Under the pieces are notes generated by a model, which was not told the DNA's origin, did not search any database, and saw only the letters and a list, made by a program, of their open reading frames with translations. Of a stretch of DNA of 64,000 bases, positions 37,362-46,128 are shown piece after piece. This DNA is from Anaerocolumna sp. (GTDB taxonomy: Bacteria > Bacillota > Clostridia > Lachnospirales > Lachnospiraceae). Each line of letters opens with the position of its first letter. Within the stretch, counting starts at the first letter, position 1. Made by a program: the position numbers and the translations under genes. The stretch spans positions 1-64,000 of the forward strand of contig JAQSXJ010000006.1 in NCBI GenBank assembly GCA_029256725.1, written 5' to 3'.

Positions 37362-38699
37362 ATGAATATTAGGTTTTCACAGGAAATACCCATAAATGAA
37401 CAATATGAAGTAATTGTAGCAGGCGGAGGACCCTCCGGTTGTGCGGCAGCTATAGCAGCTGCCAGGGAAGGCACCAGTGTTCTGCTGATAGAGGCTGCCA
37501 CGGCTTTGGGGGGAATGGGAACCAACGGACTGGTACCCGCCTGGTGTCCCTTTTCCGACAGGACAAAGGTTGTATACCGGGGGATTGCGCAGGAGGTATT
37601 TGAGAAAGCAAAGGCTGGCATGAGGCATGTTGGAGCAGAAGACTTAGATTGGGTGCCAATTGATCCGGAAGCCTTGAAAAGAGTCTATGATGAAATGGTT
37701 TTGGAAGCCGGTGCGACCGTTCTTTTTTCCTCCCATGTGATTGCAGCTCCTAAAACCCAAGGAAGGATAGAATATCTTGTAACAGCCAACAAAGCAGGAA
37801 TAACTGCCTATAAAGGGAAAGTATACATTGATTGTACCGGGGATGCGGATATTGCTGCTATGGCGGGTTTGGATTTTGAGTTTGGCGAGGAGGACAGTCA
37901 TAAGGTGCAGCCGTCCACCCATTGTTTTATGATTACGAATGTAGATGACTATTATTACCGCAACTCACCTTTTTTGCATATGCAGAACCCGGATTGTGCA
38001 GCCTATGATATTGCCAGAGCAGAAAAATATCCGCTGGTAACGGATCCCCACTGCTGCAATTCCGTCATCGGACCAGGTGCCATAGGTTTTAATGCCGGAC
38101 ATATATGGGAGGTGGATGCAACAGAGCCTTTTGGTGTTTCAAAAGCGCTGATAAAGGGCAGGCAGCTGGCGCACCAGTATCATCAGGGACTAAAAGAATA
38201 TCTTCCGGAAGTCTTTGGAGGATCTTTTCTGGCTGCCACAGCCTCCTCAATGGGAATCAGAGAATCCAGACGAATAATAGGGGAATACAAACTCACCTTA
38301 ACGGACTATAAGGAACGCCGCTCATTTCCGGATGAAATTGGCCGTAACTGCTATTTTTTGGATGTTCATCATAACCTTGAGGAGAGGGAGAGCATCCTTA
38401 AAGGTGAGAGAAATGGGGAGGAAGGCTGGGAAGCATATGCTGACGGTGAATCCCATGGCATTCCTTACAGAAGCCTGATTCCTAAAAACATTGGGAATCT
38501 CCTCGTGGCAGGAAGGACTATTGCCTGCGAACATATCATTCAGGGCAGTATAAGAGTTATGCCCGTATGTATGGTAACCGGACAGGCTGCCGGAACAGCT
38601 GCAAGGCTGGCAGCCATGAAAGAGGACATGGATGTGAGAGAGGTTGACATCAGAGATTTAAGGGAAATCCTTCAAAGAAACGGAGCATTCCTGAAATAA
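37362..38699 (+). CDS. FAD-dependent oxidoreductase (FAD_oxidored family), second copy
   Basis: This 445-residue flavoprotein starts with the Rossmann motif VIVAGGGPSGCAAAIAAARE and LGGMGTNGLVPAWCPF. A second FAD segment (LLVAGRTIACEHIIQGSIRV) is near residue 380. It belongs to the same broad family as the gene at 24461 but lacks that protein's C-terminal beta-rich extension. GGAGGCAAGG precedes ATG 37362. Together with the sugar importer it suggests oxidation of an imported carbohydrate; the reaction is unknown. Confidence 0.87.
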   Translation: MNIRFSQEIPINEQYEVIVAGGGPSGCAAAIAAAREGTSVLLIEAATALGGMGTNGLVPAWCPFSDRTKVVYRGIAQEVFEKAKAGMRHVGAEDLDWVPIDPEALKRVYDEMVLEAGATVLFSSHVIAAPKTQGRIEYLVTANKAGITAYKGKVYIDCTGDADIAAMAGLDFEFGEEDSHKVQPSTHCFMITNVDDYYYRNSPFLHMQNPDCAAYDIARAEKYPLVTDPHCCNSVIGPGAIGFNAGHIWEVDATEPFGVSKALIKGRQLAHQYHQGLKEYLPEVFGGSFLAATASSMGIRESRRIIGEYKLTLTDYKERRSFPDEIGRNCYFLDVHHNLEERESILKGERNGEEGWEAYADGESHGIPYRSLIPKNIGNLLVAGRTIACEHIIQGSIRVMPVCMVTGQAAGTAARLAAMKEDMDVREVDIRDLREILQRNGAFLK

Positions 38700-38716
38700 A
38701 GAGAAGCGGGACATAA

Positions 38717-38995
38717 CTATTTGCGCTTGGGGTTTTTGGGAAACCAGCCCTTTTCCACACGTTTTTCCTGCTCGAAAAGCTCTTTGATGCTCCAAAAGCA
38801 GGAAAAGCCGGTTACACCGAAGATAGCAGAGAAAAAGGTATGATCTGAAAAGTAAGAAGCGGCCAGGAACAAGAGGCCAGTCAGGATAAAAACAGGATAG
38901 ATTCTCTTGGAAAAGTAATATTCTGCTTTAATTACGATGGGATGGAACAGTCCAATCAGTAAAAAGGAGCATAAACCGATAAGTATTCCGATCAC
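38717..38995 (-). CDS. DUF4491 family membrane protein
   Basis: The 92-residue protein matches the DUF4491 pattern: LIGLCSFLLIGLFHPIVIKAEYYF at the start, three membrane segments, and the conserved ending LFEQEKRVEKGWFPKNPKRK. Its function is unknown. It starts at GTG 38995 with GAGGTGAT just upstream on the minus strand. It converges with the flavoprotein gene, and only 17 nt separate the two stop codons. Confidence 0.88.
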   Translation of the reverse strand: MIGILIGLCSFLLIGLFHPIVIKAEYYFSKRIYPVFILTGLLFLAASYFSDHTFFSAIFGVTGFSCFWSIKELFEQEKRVEKGWFPKNPKRK

Positions 38996-39503
38996 TGAGT
39001 ATCACCTCGATTTCTTCTTTTATTGGATATATGATAGTTTTATTAATCATATACATAAAATTAGCTGTTGTAAAGAAAATATTCAGGTTATTCTATGAAA
39101 ATAAAGAGATAATAAGAACTGATAAGTGTTTATGCCAGGTATACAGTAAATGCAGGAAGGTACTAACGGTAAAAAATAAATTATTATTAATTTTTGATAT
39201 TACCTTGTTGTGTTTGCTGTGATGCCTGATACTGTTTAACAGACAGAATGCATCTAAGTGTACAGTATAAAGCTACAGCTAAAGCCTGCTTATGCATCGG
39301 CTTTTTTTATTTCCGGCATTTATTTCTTATTTGATGAAAATAGCCATGAATAAATCTGTAAGGCAGCTGCCGAGGCTGAAATTTAGTGCTTTTTCTCAAG
39401 AACAGTACAGGTGCAGTTTTAGTTCTAAAAAAGTCAGTTTTCAGTGTATAAGATAAGAGGTTCTACTTTACAGATATTCTATTAAACCTTATCGAAAATC
39501 ACA
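38996..39503. other. Gene-poor interval before the polyamine cluster
   Basis: An orphan intrinsic terminator lies at 39281-39308: AAAGCC (39281-39286) and GGCTTT (39299-39304), with inner TGC/GCA, then TTTTT. An A/T-rich frame of 63 codons (39031-39222) precedes it but has no good ribosome site. An unidentified small RNA or small membrane peptide ending at this terminator is possible. Nothing else is recognisable. Confidence 0.4.
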
Positions 39504-39532
39504 TTGATTTTTATTTGCAAACATGCTACAAT
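39504..39532 (+). promoter_or_regulatory. Sigma-A-type promoter of the speD operon
   Basis: TTGATT (39504-39509) and TACAAT (39527-39532) are separated by 17 nt, 30 nt upstream of the speD ATG. Confidence 0.7.
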
Positions 39533-39562
39533 GTAAACCGATTATGTAAGAGAAAGGTTGTG

Positions 39563-40375
39563 ATGTTAGGGTTGGAGAAAAAGCTGGCTTTGTATGGCTT
39601 TAACAACCTCACAAAAACACTTAGCTTCAACATCTATGATGTTTGCTATGCAAAAAGTGAGAGAGAGCAAAAGGATTATATTGCATACATTGATGAACAA
39701 TATAATTCCGAAAGATTAACAAAAATCTTATGTGATGTAACAGAGATGATTGGGGCACATATACTTAATATCTCGAAACAGGATTACGATCCTCAGGGTG
39801 CATCCGTAAATATTTTGATTGCAGAAGGAGATCTATCTGTAGAGCATATTGATGAATCATGCAACCAGGGTAAATATACGGATCATTTAAGGGACACGGT
39901 ACATGCACACCTGGATAAAAGTCATGTTACAGTGCACACTTTTCCGGAGTATCATCCCGATAACTCCATATCCACTTTTCGTGTAGATATTGACGTATCT
40001 ACCTGCGGCGAAATATCACCGCTTAATGCGCTGGATTATCTGATTGGTAGTTTTGACTCGGATATCATTACCATTGATTATAGAGTCAGGGGCTTTACCA
40101 GGGATGTTGAGGGCAAAAAATACTACATCGATCATGATATAACCTCAATTCAGGACTATATTGACGATGTAACACTGACCAAATATGATGCCATCGATGT
40201 GAACGTATATCAGTCGAATATTTTTCACACCAAGATGCTCATTAAAGAAATTGAACTGCAGAATTATCTTTTCAATCTGGATGTGTATGAGTTGACTCCC
40301 AAGCATAGGCTTGATATTACAAGCAATCTGCGCAAAGAGATGATTGAGATATTCAGCGGTATGAATATATATTAG
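39563..40375 (+). CDS. speD: S-adenosylmethionine decarboxylase proenzyme (E. coli type)
   Basis: SpeD makes decarboxylated SAM, the aminopropyl donor for spermidine. The sequence follows the enterobacterial SpeD closely ([60 protein letters not shown]). Self-cleavage to form the pyruvoyl group is expected at Lys119-Ser120 within [17 protein letters not shown]. The ATG at 39563 (270 residues) is chosen because AGAAAGG precedes it; an in-frame upstream ATG overlaps the promoter. It is the first gene of the polyamine operon. Confidence 0.95.
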   Translation: MLGLEKKLALYGFNNLTKTLSFNIYDVCYAKSEREQKDYIAYIDEQYNSERLTKILCDVTEMIGAHILNISKQDYDPQGASVNILIAEGDLSVEHIDESCNQGKYTDHLRDTVHAHLDKSHVTVHTFPEYHPDNSISTFRVDIDVSTCGEISPLNALDYLIGSFDSDIITIDYRVRGFTRDVEGKKYYIDHDITSIQDYIDDVTLTKYDAIDVNVYQSNIFHTKMLIKEIELQNYLFNLDVYELTPKHRLDITSNLRKEMIEIFSGMNIY

Positions 40376-40391
40376 TGAAGGAGGGAATGAC

Positions 40392-41846
40392 ATGAATTTA
40401 CTCCTTCAACAAAAAGCGCCTATTTTTGAAGCTTTGAAGAAGCATAAAGGGAATAGGGTTGTACCCTTTGATGTTCCCGGTCATAAAGGCGGAAGAGGAA
40501 ACAAGGAGTTAACAGAATTTTTGGGTGAGAACTGTATGAAGGTGGATGTAAACTCCATGAAACCTTTGGACAACCTTTGTCATCCTACTTCTGTAATTCG
40601 TGAAGCAGAGCAGATTGCAGCCGATGCTTTTGGAGCAGAGGCAGCCTTTTTTATTGTAAATGGTACTACCGCGGCGGTACAGGGAATGATTATGTCTGTT
40701 TGTAAAGCAGGAGATAAGATAATTATGCCCCGTAACGTTCATCGCAGTGCCATTAATGCTCTGGTTGTATGCGGTGCTATACCGGTATATGTAAATCCCG
40801 GTGTAAATAAAGAACTTGGTATACCACTTGGAATGTCCTTAGAGGATGTTAAACGGGCAATTTTTGAGAACCCTGATGCGAAGGCAATCCTTGTGAATAA
40901 TCCCACTTATTACGGTGTCTGCTCAGATCTTAGAGGAATTGTTTCTTTTGCTCATGAACAGGGTGTTAAAGTATTGGTGGATGAAGCACACGGAACCCAT
41001 TTTTATTTTGGAGACAACATGCCGGTTTCCGCTATGGCAGCAGGAGCTGATATGGCGGCTGTCAGTATGCACAAAACCGGAGGGTCCTTGACACAGAGTT
41101 CTTTTCTTCTATGCGGGGAAACGATGAATCCCCATTATGTAAGACAGGTACTTAACCTGACACAGACTACCAGCGGTTCTTATCTTTTATTAGTTTCGCT
41201 GGATATTGCAAGAAAGAATCTAAGTCTTAATGGTAAGGAACTCTTTGCAAAAACCGTGGAATATGCAGAATATGCAAGAACTGAAATAAATAAACTGGAA
41301 GGTTATTATGCCTTTGGTAATGAATTAATTGATTATAATTATATATTTGATTTTGACCCTACAAAGCTGTCTGTTCACACCAGAAATGTGGGTCTGGCAG
41401 GTATTGAGGTCTATGACCTGTTAAGAGATGAGTATGATATCCAGATAGAATTTGGTGACATCAGTAATTTTCTCGCTATCATTTCTGCCGGCGACCGTGG
41501 GATGGAAATTGAGCGGCTTATTGCTTCCCTCTCTGAGATTAAGAGACTTTTTGGCAAAAAAGATCAGTCAGGTATGTTTGACCATGAATATATTAATCCG
41601 GATGTAGTAATAGCTCCTCAGCAGGCCTTTTATAGTAAGAAAACACCTCTGCCTATTAAAAAAACAGTAGGATTGATTTGCGGAGAATTTGTAATGTGTT
41701 ATCCACCAGGCATACCAATCCTGGCACCCGGTGAAAGAATTACGCAGGATATAGTTGATTATATACTCTATGCCAAGGAGAAGGGCTGCCTTCTGACCGG
41801 TACAGAGGATATGGCAGTCAACAATATCAATGTAGTGGAGGTGTAA
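40392..41846 (+). CDS. Orn/Lys/Arg decarboxylase family protein (SpeA-like)
   Basis: This PLP-dependent fold-I decarboxylase of 484 residues shows VPFDVPGHKGG at the N-terminus, the PLP-lysine segment VSMHKTGGSLTQSSF (Lys228) and the C-terminal domain (GLICGEFVMCYPPGIPILAPGE). In Gram-positive bacteria this short form is usually arginine decarboxylase (SpeA), but lysine or ornithine activity cannot be excluded. GAAGGAGGG precedes ATG 40392, only 16 nt after speD. No agmatinase or agmatine deiminase gene lies nearby, so if it makes agmatine, conversion to putrescine must be encoded elsewhere. Confidence 0.9.
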   Translation: MNLLLQQKAPIFEALKKHKGNRVVPFDVPGHKGGRGNKELTEFLGENCMKVDVNSMKPLDNLCHPTSVIREAEQIAADAFGAEAAFFIVNGTTAAVQGMIMSVCKAGDKIIMPRNVHRSAINALVVCGAIPVYVNPGVNKELGIPLGMSLEDVKRAIFENPDAKAILVNNPTYYGVCSDLRGIVSFAHEQGVKVLVDEAHGTHFYFGDNMPVSAMAAGADMAAVSMHKTGGSLTQSSFLLCGETMNPHYVRQVLNLTQTTSGSYLLLVSLDIARKNLSLNGKELFAKTVEYAEYARTEINKLEGYYAFGNELIDYNYIFDFDPTKLSVHTRNVGLAGIEVYDLLRDEYDIQIEFGDISNFLAIISAGDRGMEIERLIASLSEIKRLFGKKDQSGMFDHEYINPDVVIAPQQAFYSKKTPLPIKKTVGLICGEFVMCYPPGIPILAPGERITQDIVDYILYAKEKGCLLTGTEDMAVNNINVVEV

Positions 41847-41942
41847 GGTTGAAAGAAATACAATTCAACCGCAAATTTGTGCCTGCGAAATCCTCGACAC
41901 AAGTTCGGATGCACAAAATGCATGTGCAGGAATGGAGAAAAA

Positions 41943-42794
41943 ATGGAACTTTGGTATACAGAAAACCATACGGAGGAAGCACGTTTCTCTATAAAAATTG
42001 ATAAACAGCTGGTAAGCCTGCAAAGCGATTTTCAACGAATAGATATCTTTGAATCTAAAGAATTTGGACGAATTCTTACATTGGATGGTTATCTGATGGT
42101 GACTGAAAAGGATGAGTTCATTTATCACGATATGATAACTCATGTACCCATGGCTGTTAATCCGAACATAAAAAAAGTTCTGGTGATTGGTGCGGGTGAT
42201 GGGGGAACTATCAGAGAACTTCTTCGATATCCAGGAATTGAGCGTATTGATATGGTAGAGATCGATGAAGAAGTCGTAAAACAATGTAAAGAATATCTGC
42301 CACGTACAGCCTGCGGACTGACAGATCCTAAGGTTCATCTGTTTTTTGAAGACGGCCTTAAATATGTCAGGGGCAAAGAAAACGAGTATGATCTTATTAT
42401 TGTTGACTCAACGGACCCCTTCGGACCCGGGGAAGGCTTATTTACAAAAGAATTTTACGGTAACTGTTACAGAGCCTTGAAAGAGGACGGAATCCTTGTT
42501 AACCAGCATGAGAGTATGTATTACTCTTCCTATGCAGCCTCCATGATAAGAGCACATCAGAGAATTCATGATACATTTCCTATAGCCAGAATTTATCAGG
42601 CTCATATACCAACCTATCCGTCAGGTCATTGGCTTTTTGGATTTGCTTCCAAAAAGTATGATCCGGTTAAAGATTTAAAAGCGGAGGAATGGAATAAATT
42701 AGGTTTAAAAACCAGATATTATAATACAGAACTTCATTTGGGTTCCTTTGCGATTCCAAATTATATTAAAGAACAGTTATATGAGTCAAATTAA
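41943..42794 (+). CDS. speE: Polyamine aminopropyltransferase (spermidine synthase)
   Basis: SpeE transfers an aminopropyl group from decarboxylated SAM to a diamine. The 283-residue form from ATG 41943 begins MELWYTENHTEEARFSIKI. It shows ILTLDGYLMVTEKDEFIYHD, the SAM-fold motif VLVIGAGDGGTIRELLRY and the catalytic-loop IIVDSTDPFGPGEGLF. GGAATGGAG lies just upstream; a start 66 nt earlier would add a non-family tail. Whether putrescine or agmatine is the acceptor cannot be read from the sequence. Confidence 0.94.
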   Translation: MELWYTENHTEEARFSIKIDKQLVSLQSDFQRIDIFESKEFGRILTLDGYLMVTEKDEFIYHDMITHVPMAVNPNIKKVLVIGAGDGGTIRELLRYPGIERIDMVEIDEEVVKQCKEYLPRTACGLTDPKVHLFFEDGLKYVRGKENEYDLIIVDSTDPFGPGEGLFTKEFYGNCYRALKEDGILVNQHESMYYSSYAASMIRAHQRIHDTFPIARIYQAHIPTYPSGHWLFGFASKKYDPVKDLKAEEWNKLGLKTRYYNTELHLGSFAIPNYIKEQLYESN

Positions 42795-42833
42795 TTAACC
42801 AATACATTTTACCTACACAAAGGAGGGTCAACT

Positions 42834-44066
42834 ATGTCTAAAGCATTAATTATCGGTGCCGGAGGAGTTGCCGGAGTAGTAATCCACAAGTGCTGTCAGA
42901 ACCCCGAAGTATTTACAGAAATCCTTATTGCAAGCAGAACCGTTTCCAAATGTGATGCCTACAAGGAAAAGATTGAGAAGGAACAGGGCAGTAATCCCCT
43001 TTATGGAAAAGACCAGTTTACCAAAATTACAACAGCTCAGGTAGATGCTGACAATACCCAGGAACTGATTGCGCTGATTGAAAGTTATAAACCAGATATT
43101 GTTATCAACGTTGCATTGCCTTATCAGGATCTTACTATTATGGATGCCTGCCTGGCAACAAAGACAGATTATCTGGATACTGCCAACTATGAGCCTCTGG
43201 ATACAGCTAAATTTGAATATAAATGGCAGTGGGATTACAGAGAAAGATTTGAGAAAGCTGGTATTACAGCAGTTCTTGGCTGTGGTTTCGATCCTGGAGT
43301 TACAGGTGTATTCTCAGCTTATGCCATGAAGCATGAATTTGATGAAATACATCAGATTGATATTTTGGATGCCAATGCAGGTGACCACGGATATCCTTTT
43401 GCTACTAATTTTAATCCGGAAATCAATATTCGTGAAGTTACTGCTAATGGCAGTTATTTTGAAAACGGAGAATTCATTGAAACAGAGCCTGTGTCCATAA
43501 AGAGAGTATATGATTTCCCTGAAATCGGTGAAAAGGATATGTATCTGTTACATCATGAAGAGATGGAATCTCTTGCTCTTAATATAAAAGGTATAAAGAA
43601 AATCCGTTTCTGGATGACCTTCTCCGAGAGATACCTGACTCATTTAAGAGTACTTGAGAACGTAGGAATGACTTCAATTGAACCTATTGAATTCGAAGGA
43701 AAACAGATAGTCCCTCTACAGTTCTTAAAGGCGGTTCTTCCAGATCCTGCGTCCTTAGGACCAAGAACAAAAGGAAAGACCAATATCGGCTGTATTTATC
43801 AGGGTATAAAAGACGGAAAAGAAAAGAAGTATTATGTATATAACGTATGTGACCATGAGGAATGCTACAGAGAAGTCGGTTCTCAGGCCATTTCTTATAC
43901 AACCGGTGTTCCTGCCATGATTGGTGCCATGATGGTGTTAAAAGGACTTTGGAAGAAACCTGGTGTATACAATGTTGAGGAGTTCAATCCCGATCCTTTT
44001 ATGGACGAATTAAATCGCTGTGGGCTGCCTTGGAAAGAAACACATACACCTGATCTGGTAGATTAG
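42834..44066 (+). CDS. Carboxynorspermidine synthase (saccharopine dehydrogenase family)
   Basis: The 410-residue protein has the Rossmann start ALIIGAGGVAGVVIHKC and follows the carboxynorspermidine/carboxyspermidine dehydrogenase pattern (VINVALPYQDLTIMDACL, TDYLDTANYE, AVLGCGFDPGVTGVFSAYA). It reductively condenses a diamine with aspartate semialdehyde using NADPH. The product is decarboxylated by NspC, encoded next. AGGAGG precedes ATG 42834. A strong stem-loop follows the stop, separating it from nspC. Confidence 0.94.
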   Translation: MSKALIIGAGGVAGVVIHKCCQNPEVFTEILIASRTVSKCDAYKEKIEKEQGSNPLYGKDQFTKITTAQVDADNTQELIALIESYKPDIVINVALPYQDLTIMDACLATKTDYLDTANYEPLDTAKFEYKWQWDYRERFEKAGITAVLGCGFDPGVTGVFSAYAMKHEFDEIHQIDILDANAGDHGYPFATNFNPEINIREVTANGSYFENGEFIETEPVSIKRVYDFPEIGEKDMYLLHHEEMESLALNIKGIKKIRFWMTFSERYLTHLRVLENVGMTSIEPIEFEGKQIVPLQFLKAVLPDPASLGPRTKGKTNIGCIYQGIKDGKEKKYYVYNVCDHEECYREVGSQAISYTTGVPAMIGAMMVLKGLWKKPGVYNVEEFNPDPFMDELNRCGLPWKETHTPDLVD

Positions 44067-44084
44067 TTAAGCTCAGCATCTTAA

Positions 44085-44131
44085 GAAGAAGTTCAGGATG
44101 ATATTCTTATGAATACATCTTGAACTTCTTC
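44085..44131 (+). terminator. Stem-loop terminator after carboxynorspermidine synthase
   Basis: GAAGAAGTTCAGGATG (44085-44100) pairs with CATCTTGAACTTCTTC (44116-44131) with one mismatch, 18 nt after the stop codon. Only a weak T-tract follows, so some readthrough is possible. Confidence 0.7.
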
Positions 44132-44320
44132 GTACATTGTTAAATCATTTATGTTGTGTCTGAAAACTCATTAGTTCGTTCTTAATGCTCCGCAATGCGA
44201 TATTTTGCGTTGTGGATTTTGGAAAAATAACTGACCACGAACCAAATCTAGGTCTTGACGTCTGTTAAGTGGAGCGTCAGCTCGGTAAGCAGTATCAGAT
44301 ACACTTACGCTAGTACTGCT

Positions 44321-44350
44321 TTGCATAAATTTATGCGTGGTAGCTATAGA
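44321..44350 (+). promoter_or_regulatory. Candidate nspC promoter with an internal palindrome
   Basis: TTGCAT (44321-44326) and TATAGA (44345-44350) are 18 nt apart. A perfect 14-bp palindrome, GCATAAATTTATGC (44323-44336), sits between and over the boxes, a good position for a repressor operator. The region just upstream resembles the end of the palindromic element at 30105. Confidence 0.5.
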
Positions 44351-44377
44351 GTAATGAAATTATAAAGAAAGGATGCC

Positions 44378-44431
44378 ATGCAGGAGGCTTTCACTCTGAA
44401 TAGGTATGGCAATACTGCTTTTGCAGTATGA
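44378..44431 (+). CDS. 17-codon mini-ORF abutting nspC (candidate leader peptide)
   Basis: ATG 44378 is preceded by AAAGAAAGG at the right distance (about 5 nt) and encodes MQEAFTLNRYGNTAFAV. Its TGA (44429-44431) touches the nspC ATG (44432). A hairpin, ATACTGC (44412-44418) with GCAGTAT (44423-44429), overlaps the end of the mini-ORF. nspC itself has no good ribosome site, so its translation may depend on ribosomes finishing this peptide. This is inferred from layout only. Confidence 0.5.
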   Translation: MQEAFTLNRYGNTAFAV

Positions 44432-45592
44432 ATGGGTAGAATTATGTCCGATGTATTAAACTTTGATCCGAAGAGCTTAAAAACACCGGTTTATATAATG
44501 GATGAGACTCTTCTGAAGAAAAATCTTGAAACTATGAAGTACGTAATTGATAAAACAGGCTGTAAGATACTTCTTGCGCAAAAAGCCTTCTCCATGTTCT
44601 CAGTATATCCTCTTATCGGGAAATACCTGCAGGGAACCACTGCCAGCTCACTCTATGAGGCAAAGCTTGGAAGAGAAGAGATGGAAGGAGAAGTGCATAT
44701 TTTCTCTCCTGCTTACAGAGAGGATGAAATGGAGGAGATTATTTCTCTCAGTGATCATATAGTTTTTAATTCGTTCTCTCAATGGAGAAAATACAGAGCT
44801 TTGGTTGCTGACAGTGACAGGCATATCTCCTGTGGAATCCGTATTAATCCAGAATATTCAGAAATAGAAACTGATATGTATAATCCTTGTTTTACCGGTT
44901 CTAGAATGGGTGTAACCTTAGATCAGTTTGAACCCGAAGAGCTTAAAGGAATTGAAGGATTACATTTTCATACAATGTGTGAGCAGAACTCAGATGTATT
45001 AAAGAGGACTTTGCAGGTAGTTGATGAGAAGTTCGGTTCTTATATAGCGGGAATGAAATGGATCAATTTCGGCGGTGGACATCACATAACCAGAAAAGAC
45101 TATAATATTGAAACTCTGATTGAAAGCATTCTTTTTATCAAGAACAAATACAAGGTGGAGGTATATCTAGAACCTGGTGAAGCAGTAGCCTTAAATACCG
45201 GTTTCCTGGTTGCAAGAGTTTTGGATACCTTAAAGAATGGAATGGATCTGGCTATACTGGATACTTCCGCTGCCTGCCATATGCCTGATGTATTGGAAAT
45301 GCCCTACAGACCGGAAGTAATAGGTGCTGGTAAACCAGGAGAGTATGCTTATACATACCGTCTGGGAGGCCCCACCTGCCTTTCTGGCGATGTGATAGGT
45401 GAATACTCCTTTAAGGAGCCCTTACAAGTAGGAGATACCTTGGTTTTTTGCGATATGGGGCATTATACAATGGTAAAAAATAATACTTTTAATGGAATGG
45501 GTCTTCCTTCTATTGCTTTATGGAGCTCGGATAAAGGAACACAAATCATTAAGGAATTCGGGTATGAGGATTTTAAGATGAGGTTATCATAA
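44432..45592 (+). CDS. nspC: Carboxynorspermidine decarboxylase NspC
   Basis: NspC is a PLP-dependent fold-III (alanine racemase-like) decarboxylase that converts carboxynorspermidine to norspermidine, or carboxyspermidine to spermidine. The PLP Lys is in ILLAQKAFSMF (Lys51). The Gly-rich phosphate loop WINFGGGHHITRKDYN and the C-terminal GGPTCLSGDVIGEYSF match the family. It is 386 residues from ATG 44432; ATG 44444 is an alternative. It pairs with the dehydrogenase upstream but is separated by a terminator and its own leader. Confidence 0.94.
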   Translation: MGRIMSDVLNFDPKSLKTPVYIMDETLLKKNLETMKYVIDKTGCKILLAQKAFSMFSVYPLIGKYLQGTTASSLYEAKLGREEMEGEVHIFSPAYREDEMEEIISLSDHIVFNSFSQWRKYRALVADSDRHISCGIRINPEYSEIETDMYNPCFTGSRMGVTLDQFEPEELKGIEGLHFHTMCEQNSDVLKRTLQVVDEKFGSYIAGMKWINFGGGHHITRKDYNIETLIESILFIKNKYKVEVYLEPGEAVALNTGFLVARVLDTLKNGMDLAILDTSAACHMPDVLEMPYRPEVIGAGKPGEYAYTYRLGGPTCLSGDVIGEYSFKEPLQVGDTLVFCDMGHYTMVKNNTFNGMGLPSIALWSSDKGTQIIKEFGYEDFKMRLS

Positions 45593-45678
45593 GGGAATAT
45601 GATAGATGAAAAAAGCAATTGAATAAAAATAATAAAATTAAATAAAGAATAAAAGCAATATTTAAAAGTATTTTATAT

Positions 45679-45882
45679 AAAGGCAGTTTAACAAAGGCAG
45701 TTTAGCAAAGGCAGTTTAACAAAGGCAGTTTAGCAAAGGCAGTTTAACAAAGGCAGTTTAACAAAGGCAGTTTAAATAAAGGCAGTTTAAATAAAGGCAG
45801 TTTAAATAAAGGTAGTTTAAATAAAGGTAGTTTAAATAAAGGCAGTTTAAATAAAAGCAAATTAAATAAAAGCAATTTATAT
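45679..45882 (+). repeat. 14/15-bp tandem repeat, about 14 units
   Basis: Six 14-bp units (AAAGGCAGTTTAAC or ...AGC) run 45679-45762. Six 15-bp units (AAAGGCAGTTTAAAT, two with GGTAG) run 45763-45852. Two degenerate 15-bp units end at 45882. The unit-length change breaks any reading frame, so it is non-coding. It sits in the 537-nt gap between nspC and the chemoreceptor. Confidence 0.93.
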
Positions 45883-45946
45883 AAATGCATAAGAATAGCT
45901 GCAATGGTATAATGCTAAGAATTAATGGATTTATATGAAAAAAGGG

Positions 45947-45987
45947 AACAGGCAGAAAAACGATTTATAGTTTTTCTGCCTGTTTTT
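45947..45987 (+). terminator. Intrinsic terminator downstream of nspC and the repeat
   Basis: AACAGGCAGAAAAAC (45947-45961) pairs with GTTTTTCTGCCTGTT (45970-45984), followed by TTT. It ends 395 nt after nspC, so the nspC transcript would include the tandem repeat. Confidence 0.88.
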
Positions 45988-46029
45988 ATGTAACGATTAT
46001 ATCCTTATGTGATATTATGTCAAAATATG

Positions 46030-46058
46030 TTGACATAAGTCGGGGATATGACTATGAT
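46030..46058 (+). promoter_or_regulatory. Sigma-A-type promoter of the chemoreceptor gene
   Basis: A perfect TTGACA -35 (46030-46035), a 17-nt spacer and TATGAT -10 (46053-46058) lie 70 nt before the start codon. Confidence 0.8.
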
Positions 46059-46128
46059 AAAAGGATAAATAAAATTAGGGGATTGGAATAAATTATATTT
46101 TCCAAAATGGAAAAGAAGGAGTTAATTT

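Noticed and set aside
39031-39222. 63-codon plus-strand frame with hydrophobic ends, upstream of an orphan terminator
   Set aside because: No convincing ribosome site, A/T-rich composition and no recognisable family. It is mentioned only in the interval description.
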